A stretch of 64,000 nucleotides of DNA from Chitinophaga silvatica. GTDB taxonomy: Bacteria; Bacteroidota; Bacteroidia; Chitinophagales; Chitinophagaceae. The notes below the pieces were generated by a model, which saw only the letters and a program-made list of their open reading frames with translations, did no database searches and was not told the DNA's origin. The position numbers were made by a program, and so were the translations under genes. The stretch lies in the NCBI RefSeq assembly GCF_003419895.1, contig NZ_QPMM01000003.1, positions 124,001-188,000 on the forward strand, written 5' to 3'. Each line of letters begins with the position of its first letter. Within the stretch, counting starts at the first letter, position 1. Positions 9,255 through 18,978 of the stretch are shown piece by piece.

Positions 9255-10465
9255 CGCAACGCCTCAATCGGGTCTAACCTGGAAGCAGCCTGTGCAGGAT
9301 AATATCCGAAAAATACACCCGTTAAGGCACATACTAAAAATGACAGGATAATTGAAGACTGCGAAACCAGCGTTGGCCACCCAAGGAGTAAAGTAATCAA
9401 CTTAGCAGATGTAACTCCTAAAATCACTCCTATAATTCCTCCTGTTACACTGATAATAATTGCCTCCACAAGAAACTGAAGTAAAATATCAATCCCCCTG
9501 GCACCTATCGACATACGTAATCCAATCTCTTTTGTTCTTTCCTTTACCGATACATACATAATGTTCATAATTCCTATCCCTCCAATAATCAGTGAAATCC
9601 CTGCTATCGCGGTTAATAGAATAGTCAGTAAACTACTTGTTGAACTCAAAGTTTTTATGAGCTCTTCCATTGTGCGAACCTGGAAGTTATTCTCATCACT
9701 CGGTCTTAATCTGTGAGTGGTTCTAAGTATATCTGTAATCTCGTCTGTAGCTGCATCAGAGGCCCCTTCACTAACTGCCGATGCATAAATGCTTTGGAAA
9801 TAAATAGTAGCTAAAATCCTTTTCTGAACAGTAGTATAAGGGCATAATATGATATCGTCCTGATCCTGCCCAAATGAGCTTTGCCCTTTTGGAACAAGTG
9901 TACCAATTACCTGCAGGGGGATCGAGTTAAATCTAATCACCTTACCCACAGGACTTTCTCCACTGGGAAATAAATTATCAATTACTGTTTTACCCAGTAC
10001 ACAAACTTTAGCAGCCGTTGCCACATCGGCATCGGAAAAACTAACACCATCCTGTATGGTAAGCTTTCTGATATCGAAATATGAGGGAGCCACTCCCTGC
10101 AACGTTGTAGGCCAGTTTAAGGCTCCAAAAATAGCCTGGCCTTTAGTGGAAGATACTGGTGATACTTCACTTACATATTGTGCTTGCCTCTGTATAGCTT
10201 TTACATCATCCAACGTTAATACCTGATAGGTATCTCCTCCTATCCTCACACCACCCGATACATTACTGGCTGGCAACACAGTAATCATATTGGAACCCAT
10301 ACTGCTCAGTTGGGTTTGTATACTTTCCTTAGATCCCTGCCCAATAGCCACCATGGCAATAACAGCAGCCACACCAATAATAATACCCAGCATGGTGAGA
10401 AAAGCACGTAGCTTATTTCGCTGTAGTGCCCGCAATGCCAATAATATAAACCGAAATATACTCAT
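9245..10465 (-). CDS. MacB-type ABC transporter permease
   Basis: A 406-residue inner-membrane subunit of a tripartite efflux or lipoprotein-type transporter. The layout is that of MacB-like permeases without a fused ATPase: one membrane segment at about 18-40 after the conserved LRALQRNKLRAFLTMLGIIIGVAA, a large periplasmic domain (about 45-280), then an FtsX core with three membrane segments (about 285-395) including KERTKEIGLRMSIGA. It is the last gene of the four-gene operon TolC, adaptor, ATPase, permease and starts 10 bases after the ATPase gene. Substrate unknown. Confidence 0.93.
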   Translation of the reverse strand: MSIFRFILLALRALQRNKLRAFLTMLGIIIGVAAVIAMVAIGQGSKESIQTQLSSMGSNMITVLPASNVSGGVRIGGDTYQVLTLDDVKAIQRQAQYVSEVSPVSSTKGQAIFGALNWPTTLQGVAPSYFDIRKLTIQDGVSFSDADVATAAKVCVLGKTVIDNLFPSGESPVGKVIRFNSIPLQVIGTLVPKGQSSFGQDQDDIILCPYTTVQKRILATIYFQSIYASAVSEGASDAATDEITDILRTTHRLRPSDENNFQVRTMEELIKTLSSTSSLLTILLTAIAGISLIIGGIGIMNIMYVSVKERTKEIGLRMSIGARGIDILLQFLVEAIIISVTGGIIGVILGVTSAKLITLLLGWPTLVSQSSIILSFLVCALTGVFFGYYPAQAASRLDPIEALRYE

Positions 10466-10475
10466 GGTGCCTTAG

Positions 10476-11228
10476 TTAATAGTCATCAGCTGGCGGTAAA
10501 GCAGCCAGTGCATCTTTAGCAGAACGAACATTTTCATTTTGAGTGTCTTTTACAACCCTTCCATCTTTCAGCATAATTGTTCTGTTACTGAATGAAGCTA
10601 TATCTGGTTCATGCGTTACAAATACAATAGTTTTTCCTTCCTCCCGATTCAAATCCTGCATCAATGCCATAATTTCGTAGGAGGTACGTGAATCGAGGTT
10701 TCCGGTTGCTTCATCCGCAAGAATCATAACAGGATGATTTACCAATGCTCTGGCAATTGCTACCCTCTGCTGCTGTCCTCCCGATAATTGATTAGGCATA
10801 TGCATTTCTCTACCCTGCAACTTCACTTCTGATAACGCTCCCATTGCTCTTACCTTTCTTTCATCTGAAGATAATCCTGGATTATAGAACAACGGAAGTT
10901 CTACATTTTCCAAGGCAGAGGTACGGGGAAGCAGATTATAGGACTGAAATACAAATCCTATTTTTCTGTTTCTTAACCTCGCCAGTTCATTTCGGGAAAG
11001 CTTACTTACATTCACTCCATCGAGCAGGTATTCGCCAGAAGTAGGTTTATCGAGGCAACCCAGAATATTGAGCAAGGTTGTTTTACCGGAACCACTACTT
11101 CCCATAATAGTTACGAATTCACCTTCCTTCACTTCAAACGTCACCCCTCTCAAGGCTTTCACCACTTCAGATCCCATTACAAATTCACGTTTGATCTGAT
11201 CCAGCTGTAATATTTTTTTGTCGCTCAT
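10476..11228 (-). CDS. MacB/LolD-type ABC transporter ATP-binding protein
   Basis: A 250-residue ATPase that powers the permease encoded next. Walker A is GSSGSGKTT near residue 43, the Q-loop lies in GFVFQSYNLLPR, the signature is LSGGQQQRVAIARAL, and Walker B with catalytic Glu is MILADEATGNLDS. The H-loop is FVTHE. The start overlaps the end of the adaptor gene by 4 bases (ATGA type), so the two are translationally coupled. Confidence 0.94.
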   Translation of the reverse strand: MSDKKILQLDQIKREFVMGSEVVKALRGVTFEVKEGEFVTIMGSSGSGKTTLLNILGCLDKPTSGEYLLDGVNVSKLSRNELARLRNRKIGFVFQSYNLLPRTSALENVELPLFYNPGLSSDERKVRAMGALSEVKLQGREMHMPNQLSGGQQQRVAIARALVNHPVMILADEATGNLDSRTSYEIMALMQDLNREEGKTIVFVTHEPDIASFSNRTIMLKDGRVVKDTQNENVRSAKDALAALPPADDY

Positions 11229-12469
11229 CGTCTTCGCCCTCCTCCCATTCTAGGCATAAACGGACTACTTCCACTACTACCGGTAGCAACCGGAGTACCC
11301 GGAGCATTCACGCCTAAAACAACTATATCATCAGTTGTTAATCCTTTTAATACTTCAATGTGTGTGTTATCATTCAACCCGGTTCTTATGTGTCGTTGTA
11401 CCAGGGTATCTCCTTTCAAAACCCATACATAATTGGAGGTTCCGATTTTAGGTTCACTCTGAAATGTTTTACCAGTCGTATCTTTCTGCGGTCGCTGCCC
11501 TCGTCCTACTGCACTTTTAATGTAGTAATCACTCAACATCGATGAATCTGGTCTGAACTTTAATGCTTTTACCGGGAGAAGTAATGCATTGTCATTTTCG
11601 GCAGTAAAAATGGTTACATTGGCAGTCATACCCGGCATAAGTTTAAGATCATCGTTCGGCGCATTTATAATGGTATTGTAGGTCACCACGTTTGAAGAGA
11701 CAGCAGGTTGCAAACGAATTTCCTGCACTTTACCATTAAATACATCTTCGAGATAAGCATCTACGGTAAAGGTTACACGTTGTGAATCTCTTACATTACC
11801 AATATCAGCTTCATCTACACTGGCTTCTACCTGCATCTTCTTTATATCTTTTGCAATTACAAATAAAGTTGGAGTACTAAAACTCGCTGCAACAGTTTGC
11901 CCTACGCTTACATTCCTATTAAGTACCACTCCATCTGTTGGCGAATAAATTTCTGTGAAGGAGAAATTTTTCAATGCAGATTTCAATTGGGCGTTTACAC
12001 TGGATACAGTGGCTTTAGCTTGTCCAAGTTGATTTGTGGCTATGTCATAATCGGCTTTACTGATAGCACCGGTTTTATATAAAGCAGCCTGACGTTGATA
12101 GTTATTTTCGTTATAGCTAAGATTTGTCTGAGCAACAAGGAGGTTCGACCTAAACTGATCTACCTGTGCCTGAAAGAGATCTTTATCCAATTCAGCCAAT
12201 AGTTGTCCTTTCTTCACTTTACTATTGAAATCAACATAGATATATTTAATAGTACCAGAAACCTGAGTACCTACAGCAACGGTATCAACAGGTTGAATTG
12301 TACCTGTAGCAGTAACGGAAGTAGAAATTTTTCCGTATTCCGGTTTTGCTGTTTCAAATGAAACCGGCTCTTTCTTTTTTCTGATAAAAAAGAACCATAG
12401 AAGTACCAGAAGAAGCAGAATAGCCAGTGTTATTATAACGCCTTTATACTTTCTCATACCATCATGCAT
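11225..12469 (-). CDS. Periplasmic adaptor (membrane fusion protein) of the MacB-type system
   Basis: A 414-residue HlyD/MacA-like adaptor. The N-terminal membrane anchor spans about residues 9-28 (ITLAILLLLVLLWFFFIRKK). The barrel-sandwich/lipoyl half starts at SVTATGTIQPVDTVAVGTQVSGTI, followed by an alpha-helical hairpin (about 85-155) and beta-barrel segments with VSVGQTVAAS. The Gly/Ser/Arg-rich C-terminus is unusual but low-complexity tails are common in the family. It is encoded 1 base after the TolC gene and overlaps the ATPase gene, so all form one operon. Confidence 0.92.
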   Translation of the reverse strand: MHDGMRKYKGVIITLAILLLLVLLWFFFIRKKKEPVSFETAKPEYGKISTSVTATGTIQPVDTVAVGTQVSGTIKYIYVDFNSKVKKGQLLAELDKDLFQAQVDQFRSNLLVAQTNLSYNENNYQRQAALYKTGAISKADYDIATNQLGQAKATVSSVNAQLKSALKNFSFTEIYSPTDGVVLNRNVSVGQTVAASFSTPTLFVIAKDIKKMQVEASVDEADIGNVRDSQRVTFTVDAYLEDVFNGKVQEIRLQPAVSSNVVTYNTIINAPNDDLKLMPGMTANVTIFTAENDNALLLPVKALKFRPDSSMLSDYYIKSAVGRGQRPQKDTTGKTFQSEPKIGTSNYVWVLKGDTLVQRHIRTGLNDNTHIEVLKGLTTDDIVVLGVNAPGTPVATGSSGSSPFMPRMGGGRRR

Positions 12470-13828
12470 TTATAGTTTTACAGGTATTCCCATGTAAAAA
12501 TCATATATTCTAACATTGAGTGCAGCACTGTATTTAGCTTGTATATATGCCTGTAATGCTTGTATATACAGGTTTTTTTGTTGAAGAAATACAACAATGG
12601 TTGCAGCTCCGATTTTTAATTGCTCACTTGCCACCCTATAACCTTCCTGTGAATATTTAAGTTGTTCTACTGCTGCGTCGTATTGTGCCTGAGCATTTAG
12701 CACATTTATATATGCCTGTTCTATAGTTTGATTAAGATTTGTTTTGGTGTCCTGTAAGATTAATTTAGATTGATCGATACTGATCTTTGCCTTTTCCACA
12801 TTTGTTTTAACAATCCTGTTTGTGAAGATGGGGATAGAAAGTGTTAGCCCGATTTGTTGATAGAAATTATTGTCAAGCTGTTTAAAATAGCTATACCCAT
12901 TATTCCCGCCTGCATAACTTGAACCTATAGATGCACCTCCCGTGAGGGTAGGAAGATATCCGGTTTTGGCTTTCGCTAAATCCAGTTGTGAAATCTTTAT
13001 TCCCAATTCACTGCTTTTAACCTCAGGTCTGTTGGCCTGGGCAGAATCCTGAACTTCCTGTAGGGCTTTTAAATGTGTATTGGTAATCAGTGTATCCGGT
13101 TCAACGATATTAAAATCATAGCTGCTCGGCAATTGAAGTATTTGCTTAAGCACCAGTTTATATTGACGATACAGTGTTTGTCCGGTTGTTAACAGATAGC
13201 GATCGCTGGCTAATTGTGCCTGTAGTTGGATCAGAGATACAAGTGCAATAGATCCGACATCGTATTGATCCTGCGCCTGTTTCACCTGCGCTTCAGATGT
13301 AGTTACCACATCTTTCAGGTACACAATATTTTCTTCAGCCAGTAAAATATTCAGGTAAGATTGAGTAATCAGCACTGTTAAATCATTTACCTGGGCGGCG
13401 ATATTTAACCCGGCCACCTGGTAAGCCAGGTTTTTTTGGCGAATATCATAATTGATGTACCCTCCTTCAAATATGATTACGTTGGAATTGGCGGAGTAAT
13501 TACCGGAAGTATTTACCTGGTATGATCCTGTGGTTGTTGTACCAAAACCCGAGATGGATTTACTACCGGTTAGCGATTGAGCTAAACTGGCATTTAAATT
13601 AGGTTGCCTGGCAGCTTTTGATAGTAGCAGGTCCTGCTCGCTACTAAGACGCGTTAGTCGTAAGCTGTTCAATTGAATGTTGGTATGCATCGCATAGTCG
13701 AAACACTGCTGCAAGCTCCAAAGTGCCGGCAGGTTGGCATACAAACTGTCCTGCGCCTGCGTGGCAGGAGGGAACATAAATAGGAAAATAGTTAAAATCA
13801 GAATGGCCTGTCGACGTACTAAAATCAT
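12470..13828 (-). CDS. TolC family outer-membrane efflux protein
   Basis: A 452-residue outer-membrane channel starting MILVRRQAIL, with a signal peptide ending FPPATQAQ. The frame stays open for 104 more codons upstream, but those overlap the DUF2490 gene and lack any signal peptide, so the internal ATG is chosen. Two repeats of the outer-membrane efflux domain are visible: WSLQQCFDYAMHTN with long helices in the first half, and AKTGYLPTLTGGASIG with a helical second half. First gene of the efflux operon. Confidence 0.92.
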   Translation of the reverse strand: MILVRRQAILILTIFLFMFPPATQAQDSLYANLPALWSLQQCFDYAMHTNIQLNSLRLTRLSSEQDLLLSKAARQPNLNASLAQSLTGSKSISGFGTTTTGSYQVNTSGNYSANSNVIIFEGGYINYDIRQKNLAYQVAGLNIAAQVNDLTVLITQSYLNILLAEENIVYLKDVVTTSEAQVKQAQDQYDVGSIALVSLIQLQAQLASDRYLLTTGQTLYRQYKLVLKQILQLPSSYDFNIVEPDTLITNTHLKALQEVQDSAQANRPEVKSSELGIKISQLDLAKAKTGYLPTLTGGASIGSSYAGGNNGYSYFKQLDNNFYQQIGLTLSIPIFTNRIVKTNVEKAKISIDQSKLILQDTKTNLNQTIEQAYINVLNAQAQYDAAVEQLKYSQEGYRVASEQLKIGAATIVVFLQQKNLYIQALQAYIQAKYSAALNVRIYDFYMGIPVKL

Positions 13829-13892
13829 CGTATAATCATTGATGTTAGCAAGCTGTGGGTGTAGGGAGTTAAATAGTCTGATTATTTTGCTG

Positions 13893-14669
13893 CTATTCGT
13901 CTTCGAATAAAAGAGGGGTATTTTTCTTTCCTTTACGTTTATCGAAGCTATAGTAGAAAAACAATCTAAGGGTATGGTTTCTGTCGTATTGGTACCCTGA
14001 AGTTTTTTGCTGATACAATAGCATATATCCGAAATCGAGAGCAAAACCATTGCCAAGACTTTGCCTGATCCCACCAAACAAACGAATTTGATCGAAAGTA
14101 TTATAAACAACCGGGCGTCCAAACTGTACTGCCACCTCATTGGCTATACTGATTTGTGGTACCCACTGATTGGAGGAAACGGGGATACCTACACTTAACA
14201 GGTATCGTAACCTGTTGGTAAAGTTGTAGTTACCGGTAGCTTTATCATTAGTAATAATTTCTCTCCACCGATGTTCATCTCTGAGCCTTGTAAGAATATT
14301 TACTTTTCCCACTTTTGTGGCATAAGCAATTTGTTCGTATAGCCGGTTCTCATCTGACCATGCTGTTGCCCCAGGTGAGGAAGGAGCTAACCACATATGA
14401 GCATATCCTACCACAAATGACAAATTATCGTTTACCCAGTAACTCCCTCCACCTCTTAAAAAATAGAAGCTGGGATCGGCCACAAAATTGGTTCTGCGAA
14501 TATGTAAATCAGCAATAAAACCCCAATGCTCACTAAACCGAAAACTACTATTCATCGAAGTCCATGATTGCCATTGATCCTTAATTTCTTTTTTAGGGGT
14601 AGAAGTTTGCGCAGTTAACAGACCAGGCAACAGGCATCCTCCCAATAGCAGAACGACCCACGTTCTCAT
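13893..14669 (-). CDS. DUF2490 outer-membrane protein
   Basis: A 258-residue protein with a signal peptide (cleavage after LTAQ) and alternating amphipathic strands rich in aromatic residues, as in an outer-membrane beta-barrel of the DUF2490 family (DQWQSWTSMNSSFRFSEHWG near the mature start, FFYYSFD at the end). Function is unknown in the family. It lies 64 bases upstream of the TolC gene on the same strand, so it may be the first gene of the efflux transcript. Confidence 0.85.
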   Translation of the reverse strand: MRTWVVLLLGGCLLPGLLTAQTSTPKKEIKDQWQSWTSMNSSFRFSEHWGFIADLHIRRTNFVADPSFYFLRGGGSYWVNDNLSFVVGYAHMWLAPSSPGATAWSDENRLYEQIAYATKVGKVNILTRLRDEHRWREIITNDKATGNYNFTNRLRYLLSVGIPVSSNQWVPQISIANEVAVQFGRPVVYNTFDQIRLFGGIRQSLGNGFALDFGYMLLYQQKTSGYQYDRNHTLRLFFYYSFDKRKGKKNTPLLFEDE

Positions 14670-14729
14670 AAATGCTGTGGTTTACATAGAGAATACAGCC
14701 GTGGAGGGGAAATTGTTCGTTTTTTGCTC

Positions 14730-14899
14730 GCAAAGAGGCATAAGCAGCAAAGAAGCAAAGAAATTTATTAAGGAGTATTAAGATCGAAGCGGATATTTTT
14801 AAGAAAAATTGATTGGTTTAATCTCCATCAACTTTTCTTAAAAATATCCGCTTCGATCTTAAAATTTCTTTGCTTCTTTGCTTCTTTGCTGCTTATGCT
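14730..14899. repeat. Long imperfect intergenic palindrome, repeat family member 1
   Basis: Two arms lie in opposite orientation. The inner 28 bases are a perfect inverted repeat (14780-14807 with 14833-14860). The outer arms (14738-14765 and 14861-14897) match apart from one extra copy of the 8-mer CTTCTTTG on the right. The right arm runs into the last codons of the DUF983 gene, so its C-terminal residues RKAA are encoded by repeat sequence. Related palindromes containing CTTTGCG lie at 20934-21018 and 31412-31500. No transposase is present. Confidence 0.8.
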
Positions 14900-15318
14900 G
14901 CTTTGCGTGCCAATGCCCAATCTTCGTCGTAATACACAAAAAACGCCATCCAGATAGTTCTCGCCCATCGCATGATCAGAGGCTGCATTCCTAATAACAG
15001 TACGGCATTTGTTGCTATCCAGTAGTAAATACGGTTATCATACAACGAAAATCCAAAAAATACCCACCAGGCAATAAAACTAGCCACACAAACCGCTATT
15101 GATAAAGCATAACTAACATAGCCGGTACCGTAATAGAACCCAACTTCCACCTCAACCTTCTGGCCGCAAACCGGGCAATGTTCAGGCATTTTCATACAGT
15201 CTTTAAGGTTGTATGGATTTTTAGTAGTATAAATAGACCCTCTTCTGCAACGCGCACATTTGTTACCCAGAATACTTTTAAGAATACTGGGTTTTTCGTG
15301 ATTTTTATCTGCACACAT
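14893..15318 (-). CDS. DUF983 family membrane protein with a zinc-ribbon-like N-terminus
   Basis: A 141-residue protein. The N-terminal half has two CxxC pairs (CARCRRGSIY and CPVCGQK) that look like a zinc ribbon. The invariant GFYYGTGYVSYALSIA and two or three membrane segments follow, then the typical RWARTIWMAFFVYYDEDW end. This is the DUF983 pattern; function unknown. The extreme C-terminus overlaps the long palindromic repeat. It ends 14 bases from the next gene region on the same strand, and could be co-transcribed with the AraC gene at 15333-16211. Confidence 0.88.
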   Translation of the reverse strand: MCADKNHEKPSILKSILGNKCARCRRGSIYTTKNPYNLKDCMKMPEHCPVCGQKVEVEVGFYYGTGYVSYALSIAVCVASFIAWWVFFGFSLYDNRIYYWIATNAVLLLGMQPLIMRWARTIWMAFFVYYDEDWALARKAA

Positions 15319-15332
15319 ATATCAAAAATTTA

Positions 15333-16211
15333 TCAGGCTAAATGCTTCCGAAATTCTTCGGGGGTTTGACCTGTGTATTTTTTAAAAAACTTGGTAAAGT
15401 AGGAGTTGTCGGCAAAGTTGAGCTGCCAGGCAATTGAAGCAATGCTCATATCAGCATTGGTCAATAATCTTTTAGCTTCCAGCAAAACGCGATCGCGAAT
15501 AATTTCGCCGGCTGATTTGCCCAGCATATGCCTGCAAAATGAATTCAGATAATTAGGAGTAACATACAGCAAAGCGGCATAGTCTTTCGGTAATCTCAAC
15601 TGCATATAATGTTGCTCTACCAACTTCCTGAAATTCCGCAACAGCAGGTAGTTATGTGGTAACTCCTGTTTGCCGCTGGCCGGATTTGTGGCCCTGCTTA
15701 CTTTAATAAACAATTCCAGTGTTAATAACCTTAGCATATCGAGGCCGTAACCCTGAGGATTCTGAATTTCCGTCAGCATACTTTCGAACAATTCAGAAAT
15801 TGCCGGGATATTTTCCCTGGGCAATTGCACCACTCCTTCTGCGCTTACTCCGCTGAAGAAAGGAAATCTTTCAACATAATTATCATCCTGTAAAAAAGCA
15901 TTGAAGAAAGATGCGGAAACATTCATTACATATCCTTCTATTTTACCAGTAAAAAACCAGCTATGTACCTGCCCGGGCACCATAAAATATAATTGTCCGG
16001 GAGCCACCTGAAATCTTTCAAAATCTATGGTGTGGGCACCACTGCCAGCTGTAAAAAATGCCAGATGATAAAAAGAGTGGCGGTGTGGAAACCGAATATC
16101 TTTATGTGCCTCCAGATAGTCTGAAAACCGGGCTACCAGTAAATCTTCCGATGCTGGTTTTCCCATGGCCAGAGAGCAAATATCATATGTAGGAATCAGC
16201 GCCTTTGACAT
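15333..16211 (-). CDS. AraC family transcriptional regulator
   Basis: A 292-residue regulator starting MSKALIPTYD; an upstream ATG at 16241 is less likely. The N-terminal cupin has HKDIRFPHRHSFYHLAFFTAG. The C-terminal domain (about 190-290) has YVTPNYLNSFCRHMLGKSAGEIIRDR and IASIAWQLNFADNSYFTKFFKKYTGQTPEEFRKHL. It lies just upstream of the DUF983 gene on the same strand. Target genes cannot be inferred with confidence. Confidence 0.9.
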   Translation of the reverse strand: MSKALIPTYDICSLAMGKPASEDLLVARFSDYLEAHKDIRFPHRHSFYHLAFFTAGSGAHTIDFERFQVAPGQLYFMVPGQVHSWFFTGKIEGYVMNVSASFFNAFLQDDNYVERFPFFSGVSAEGVVQLPRENIPAISELFESMLTEIQNPQGYGLDMLRLLTLELFIKVSRATNPASGKQELPHNYLLLRNFRKLVEQHYMQLRLPKDYAALLYVTPNYLNSFCRHMLGKSAGEIIRDRVLLEAKRLLTNADMSIASIAWQLNFADNSYFTKFFKKYTGQTPEEFRKHLA

Positions 16212-16349
16212 GATGTAGCAAAGGTACAAAGGGAGGGGCAACCGTGGTTGTGGAATTAGGGGCTTTAATGGTACTTTTTACTTATTTCTGATTTTGGCCG
16301 GCTTAGTGCAAATAGCTGGCACATCCGGCCAAAATCAGTATTTATGGTG

Positions 16350-18743
16350 TTATTTAACGTATTTCATCAACCACTCATCCATTTCCCAAAGCATATGGAG
16401 TATGCTTTCCTTAGCAGCATAACCATGGCTTTCCTGAGGCAGGAACACTAATCTGGCAGTACCCCCATTACCTTTAATGGCGTTGTACAATCTCTCGCTC
16501 TGGATCGGGAAAGTACCTGAGTTGTTATCTGCTTCTCCATGAATCATCAGAATAGGAGATTTCAGTTTATCGGCATATGAAAACGGTGACATTTTGTAGT
16601 ACACATCAGGTATCTGCCAGTAGGTACGTTGCTCATTCTGGAAACCAAATGGAGTAAGCGTACGGTTATAGGCACCGCTACGTGAAATCCCGGCTTTAAA
16701 CAAATTGGTATGAGCAAGCAGGTTAGCCGTCATGAAAGCTCCGTAAGAATGGCCTCCTACGGCAATGCGATTTTTATCACCAACTCCCATTTCAGTAATT
16801 TTATTAACGGCTGCTTCAGCATTCATTACCAACTGCTCAATAAAAGTATCGTTAGGTTCTTTATCTCCCTCTCCTACAATCGGCATTTCAGTGGCATCCA
16901 TTACCGCAAAACCACGGGTAACCCAGAAGATAGGCGAGCCAGAGGTTACGCGGGTAAACTTATAGGCAGAACCACGCACCTGTGCCGCATCTGTGGCAGA
17001 TTTGTACTCACGGGGATATGCCCACATTAATACGGGTAAACGGCCATCTTTAGCCGGATCATAGCCTTCCGGCAGATACAGCATTGCAGTAAGATCTACA
17101 CCATCCTTACGTTTGTATTTCAACAATTGTTTCTGCACTCCCTTAATCAAAGGTTGAGGATGTGGGAAAGCTGTTAAAGCAACAGATGATTTCTTTCTGA
17201 TGTCCTGCAAATAATAATTTACAGGCGTATTCACTGATTCCTTTGCTGTAACCACCACCAGTTTCGCGGGGTCAATCACATTCACAACCTGTTCGAAATA
17301 CGGAGCCTGTGAGCGCCATACAATCTGTTGTTTACTATTATCTGTATTGAAAGTAGAAAGGAATGGTCTGTCTCCTTCTGCAGAAGCACCAGGCGCGATC
17401 ATCAGCAGCTCATGTTTCGGAGAAAGATACAATACAGATCTGTTGTATTGGTTCTTAACAGTAACAGGAGTTCCCGGGTCATTGTATCTGTCGTTTTCCG
17501 ATCTGTCGATAATGGTAACAGGGGTTTTAGAAGGATCTGAAGGATCGATTTTACTCACCCGAACTTTTTGTTTGGAACTGTTTGCATCAGTAACTAAAGC
17601 AAAATGTTCATTACCCCAGGAGATCTCAGAAAGTCTGTCGACCGTTTTAACCAGGATGGAAGGGTTGCCATTAAATGGTGCAGGCAGGAGATTTACTGCA
17701 TCACGGAATGGAACTTCCTTTTTGGGATCGCCACCATCCAGCGCCTGAACCCAGCTAATGGTTGCAGGAGCATCGTTGCGCCAGGAGAAGCGGCGTGGGT
17801 TGTTGCTGGTAGCATCAAAACCTTTAGGTCGTACTTCATCTAAAGGATTGCTGGCCAGTTTCTTTACCACCTCGCCATTCATTTTCCAGATTTCTACTTC
17901 CGTTGGGAAACGGCCGGCAGGCACCAGGTAAGAGTATGGCCGGTGAATACTGGAAACCAGTAAATATTGCTGGTCGGGCGATGGGCTAATACCCACATAA
18001 ATAGCAGGTTTACCTATTGCCAGCTCCTGGCTGTTACCTATAATGATTGGTTCGGATTGGAAGTAATAATCTACCAGTTGCTCATCGAACGGATTTTTGA
18101 GCATATCCTGATACGTAGCGGCAGGAGCAGCTTTACCGGAAGTTTGCTGAACGGTAGGGCCATCAGCGGCCAATGGTTTTTCAGGTGTTTTACCGATAGA
18201 GGCAGGAACCGCCAGTACGAGAATGCGGTTATCGTCGATCCAGGTATAGGAAGGTCCGATGATATCGTTCAGTTTACGGGTGCTCATTTGAATTGCGGCA
18301 CCGGTTGCAATATCTGCCTTCCATAAGGTGATAGAGCTGTTATTGGTAACGGTGAAAGCAATTTCCTTCTGGGAAGGGGACCAACTGATATTTCCGATTC
18401 GGGCATTGGCAGGTAAGCCTGTTACAGTGTATTCCTTACCGGTTTTTACTACTTTAATACGGATACCGGTAAAATAATTGGCTCTGCTGGGCCCGAAGTT
18501 AGCAGGATTGATGCGCAATCCGGCCAGGCGATATTCGGGTTGTGATAATTCTTCAATTGATGGGTAACTGGCACGTTCCATGACCAGCATTACATCGCCT
18601 TTTCCACTAAAGTCGGTTGATGGTGTTGGAGCCGCCATCGCGAGTTCTAAGATGCTCTGGGGAGGTGTTTGATATTTCAAAGCATCCTGCGCATAGGCTC
18701 GGATCGAGACCAAAACGGTCAACGATAAAATCAATTTTCTCAT
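16350..18743 (-). CDS. Secreted S9 (prolyl oligopeptidase family) peptidase
   Basis: A 797-residue precursor starting MRKLIL; the ATG at 18767 would place extra residues before the signal peptide (cleavage after AYAQ). The N-terminal two thirds have beta-propeller-like repeats. The C-terminal alpha/beta hydrolase has nucleophile S666 in GGHSYG, D739 in HGEADNN and H773 in ESHGY, a complete triad. The size and layout resemble periplasmic dipeptidyl/acylaminoacyl peptidases or glutamyl endopeptidases of Bacteroidota. It faces the AraC gene's upstream side but is a separate unit with its own leader. Confidence 0.92.
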   Translation of the reverse strand: MRKLILSLTVLVSIRAYAQDALKYQTPPQSILELAMAAPTPSTDFSGKGDVMLVMERASYPSIEELSQPEYRLAGLRINPANFGPSRANYFTGIRIKVVKTGKEYTVTGLPANARIGNISWSPSQKEIAFTVTNNSSITLWKADIATGAAIQMSTRKLNDIIGPSYTWIDDNRILVLAVPASIGKTPEKPLAADGPTVQQTSGKAAPAATYQDMLKNPFDEQLVDYYFQSEPIIIGNSQELAIGKPAIYVGISPSPDQQYLLVSSIHRPYSYLVPAGRFPTEVEIWKMNGEVVKKLASNPLDEVRPKGFDATSNNPRRFSWRNDAPATISWVQALDGGDPKKEVPFRDAVNLLPAPFNGNPSILVKTVDRLSEISWGNEHFALVTDANSSKQKVRVSKIDPSDPSKTPVTIIDRSENDRYNDPGTPVTVKNQYNRSVLYLSPKHELLMIAPGASAEGDRPFLSTFNTDNSKQQIVWRSQAPYFEQVVNVIDPAKLVVVTAKESVNTPVNYYLQDIRKKSSVALTAFPHPQPLIKGVQKQLLKYKRKDGVDLTAMLYLPEGYDPAKDGRLPVLMWAYPREYKSATDAAQVRGSAYKFTRVTSGSPIFWVTRGFAVMDATEMPIVGEGDKEPNDTFIEQLVMNAEAAVNKITEMGVGDKNRIAVGGHSYGAFMTANLLAHTNLFKAGISRSGAYNRTLTPFGFQNEQRTYWQIPDVYYKMSPFSYADKLKSPILMIHGEADNNSGTFPIQSERLYNAIKGNGGTARLVFLPQESHGYAAKESILHMLWEMDEWLMKYVK

Positions 18744-18950
18744 AAAGCAGTTGATGTTGATAAGCAATCAGGCAAAATATAATTATTGCAACAGAGCGCA
18801 AAGCAAAAAATGATGAACGTGGGGGAACTGCGACATTAGGTAAGCTCAGTAAAAAAATAATATTACAGCTATTCCTTTGCTAATTAAAGGATTCAGAAGA
18901 AATCATCTCTCAAAATCAAGAAAAAAAATAAATTCCCAATAATAATTTTC

Positions 18951-18958
18951 TATGTTTG
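18951..18958 (+). promoter_or_regulatory. -7 element of the FadR-type regulator gene
   Basis: TATGTTTG matches TAnnTTTG exactly. The transcript would begin within the operator-like site at 18964-18978, only a few bases before or at the start codon, so the mRNA would be nearly leaderless. Confidence 0.55.
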
Positions 18959-18963
18959 CAAAC

Positions 18964-18978
18964 ATCAGATGATAAGAT
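18964..18978. promoter_or_regulatory. Operator-like site, copy 1 (ATCAGATGATAAGAT)
   Basis: This 15-base site is an imperfect palindrome (ATCAGA-TGA-TAAGAT) just after the -7 element and overlapping the regulator's ATG at 18977. A perfect version, ATCAGATGATCTGAT, lies before the adjacent transporter gene (19666-19680). Both share the flank AACATCAGATGAT. A repressor of the GntR/FadR class binding both would give autoregulation. Confidence 0.6.

Noticed and set aside
13829-14140. Upstream extension of the TolC frame by 104 codons
   Set aside because: It overlaps the well-supported DUF2490 gene in another frame and would place a signal peptide in the middle of the protein.
14730-14899. Insertion sequence bounded by inverted repeats
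   Set aside because: The arms are separated by only about 25 bases with no transposase or target-site duplication.
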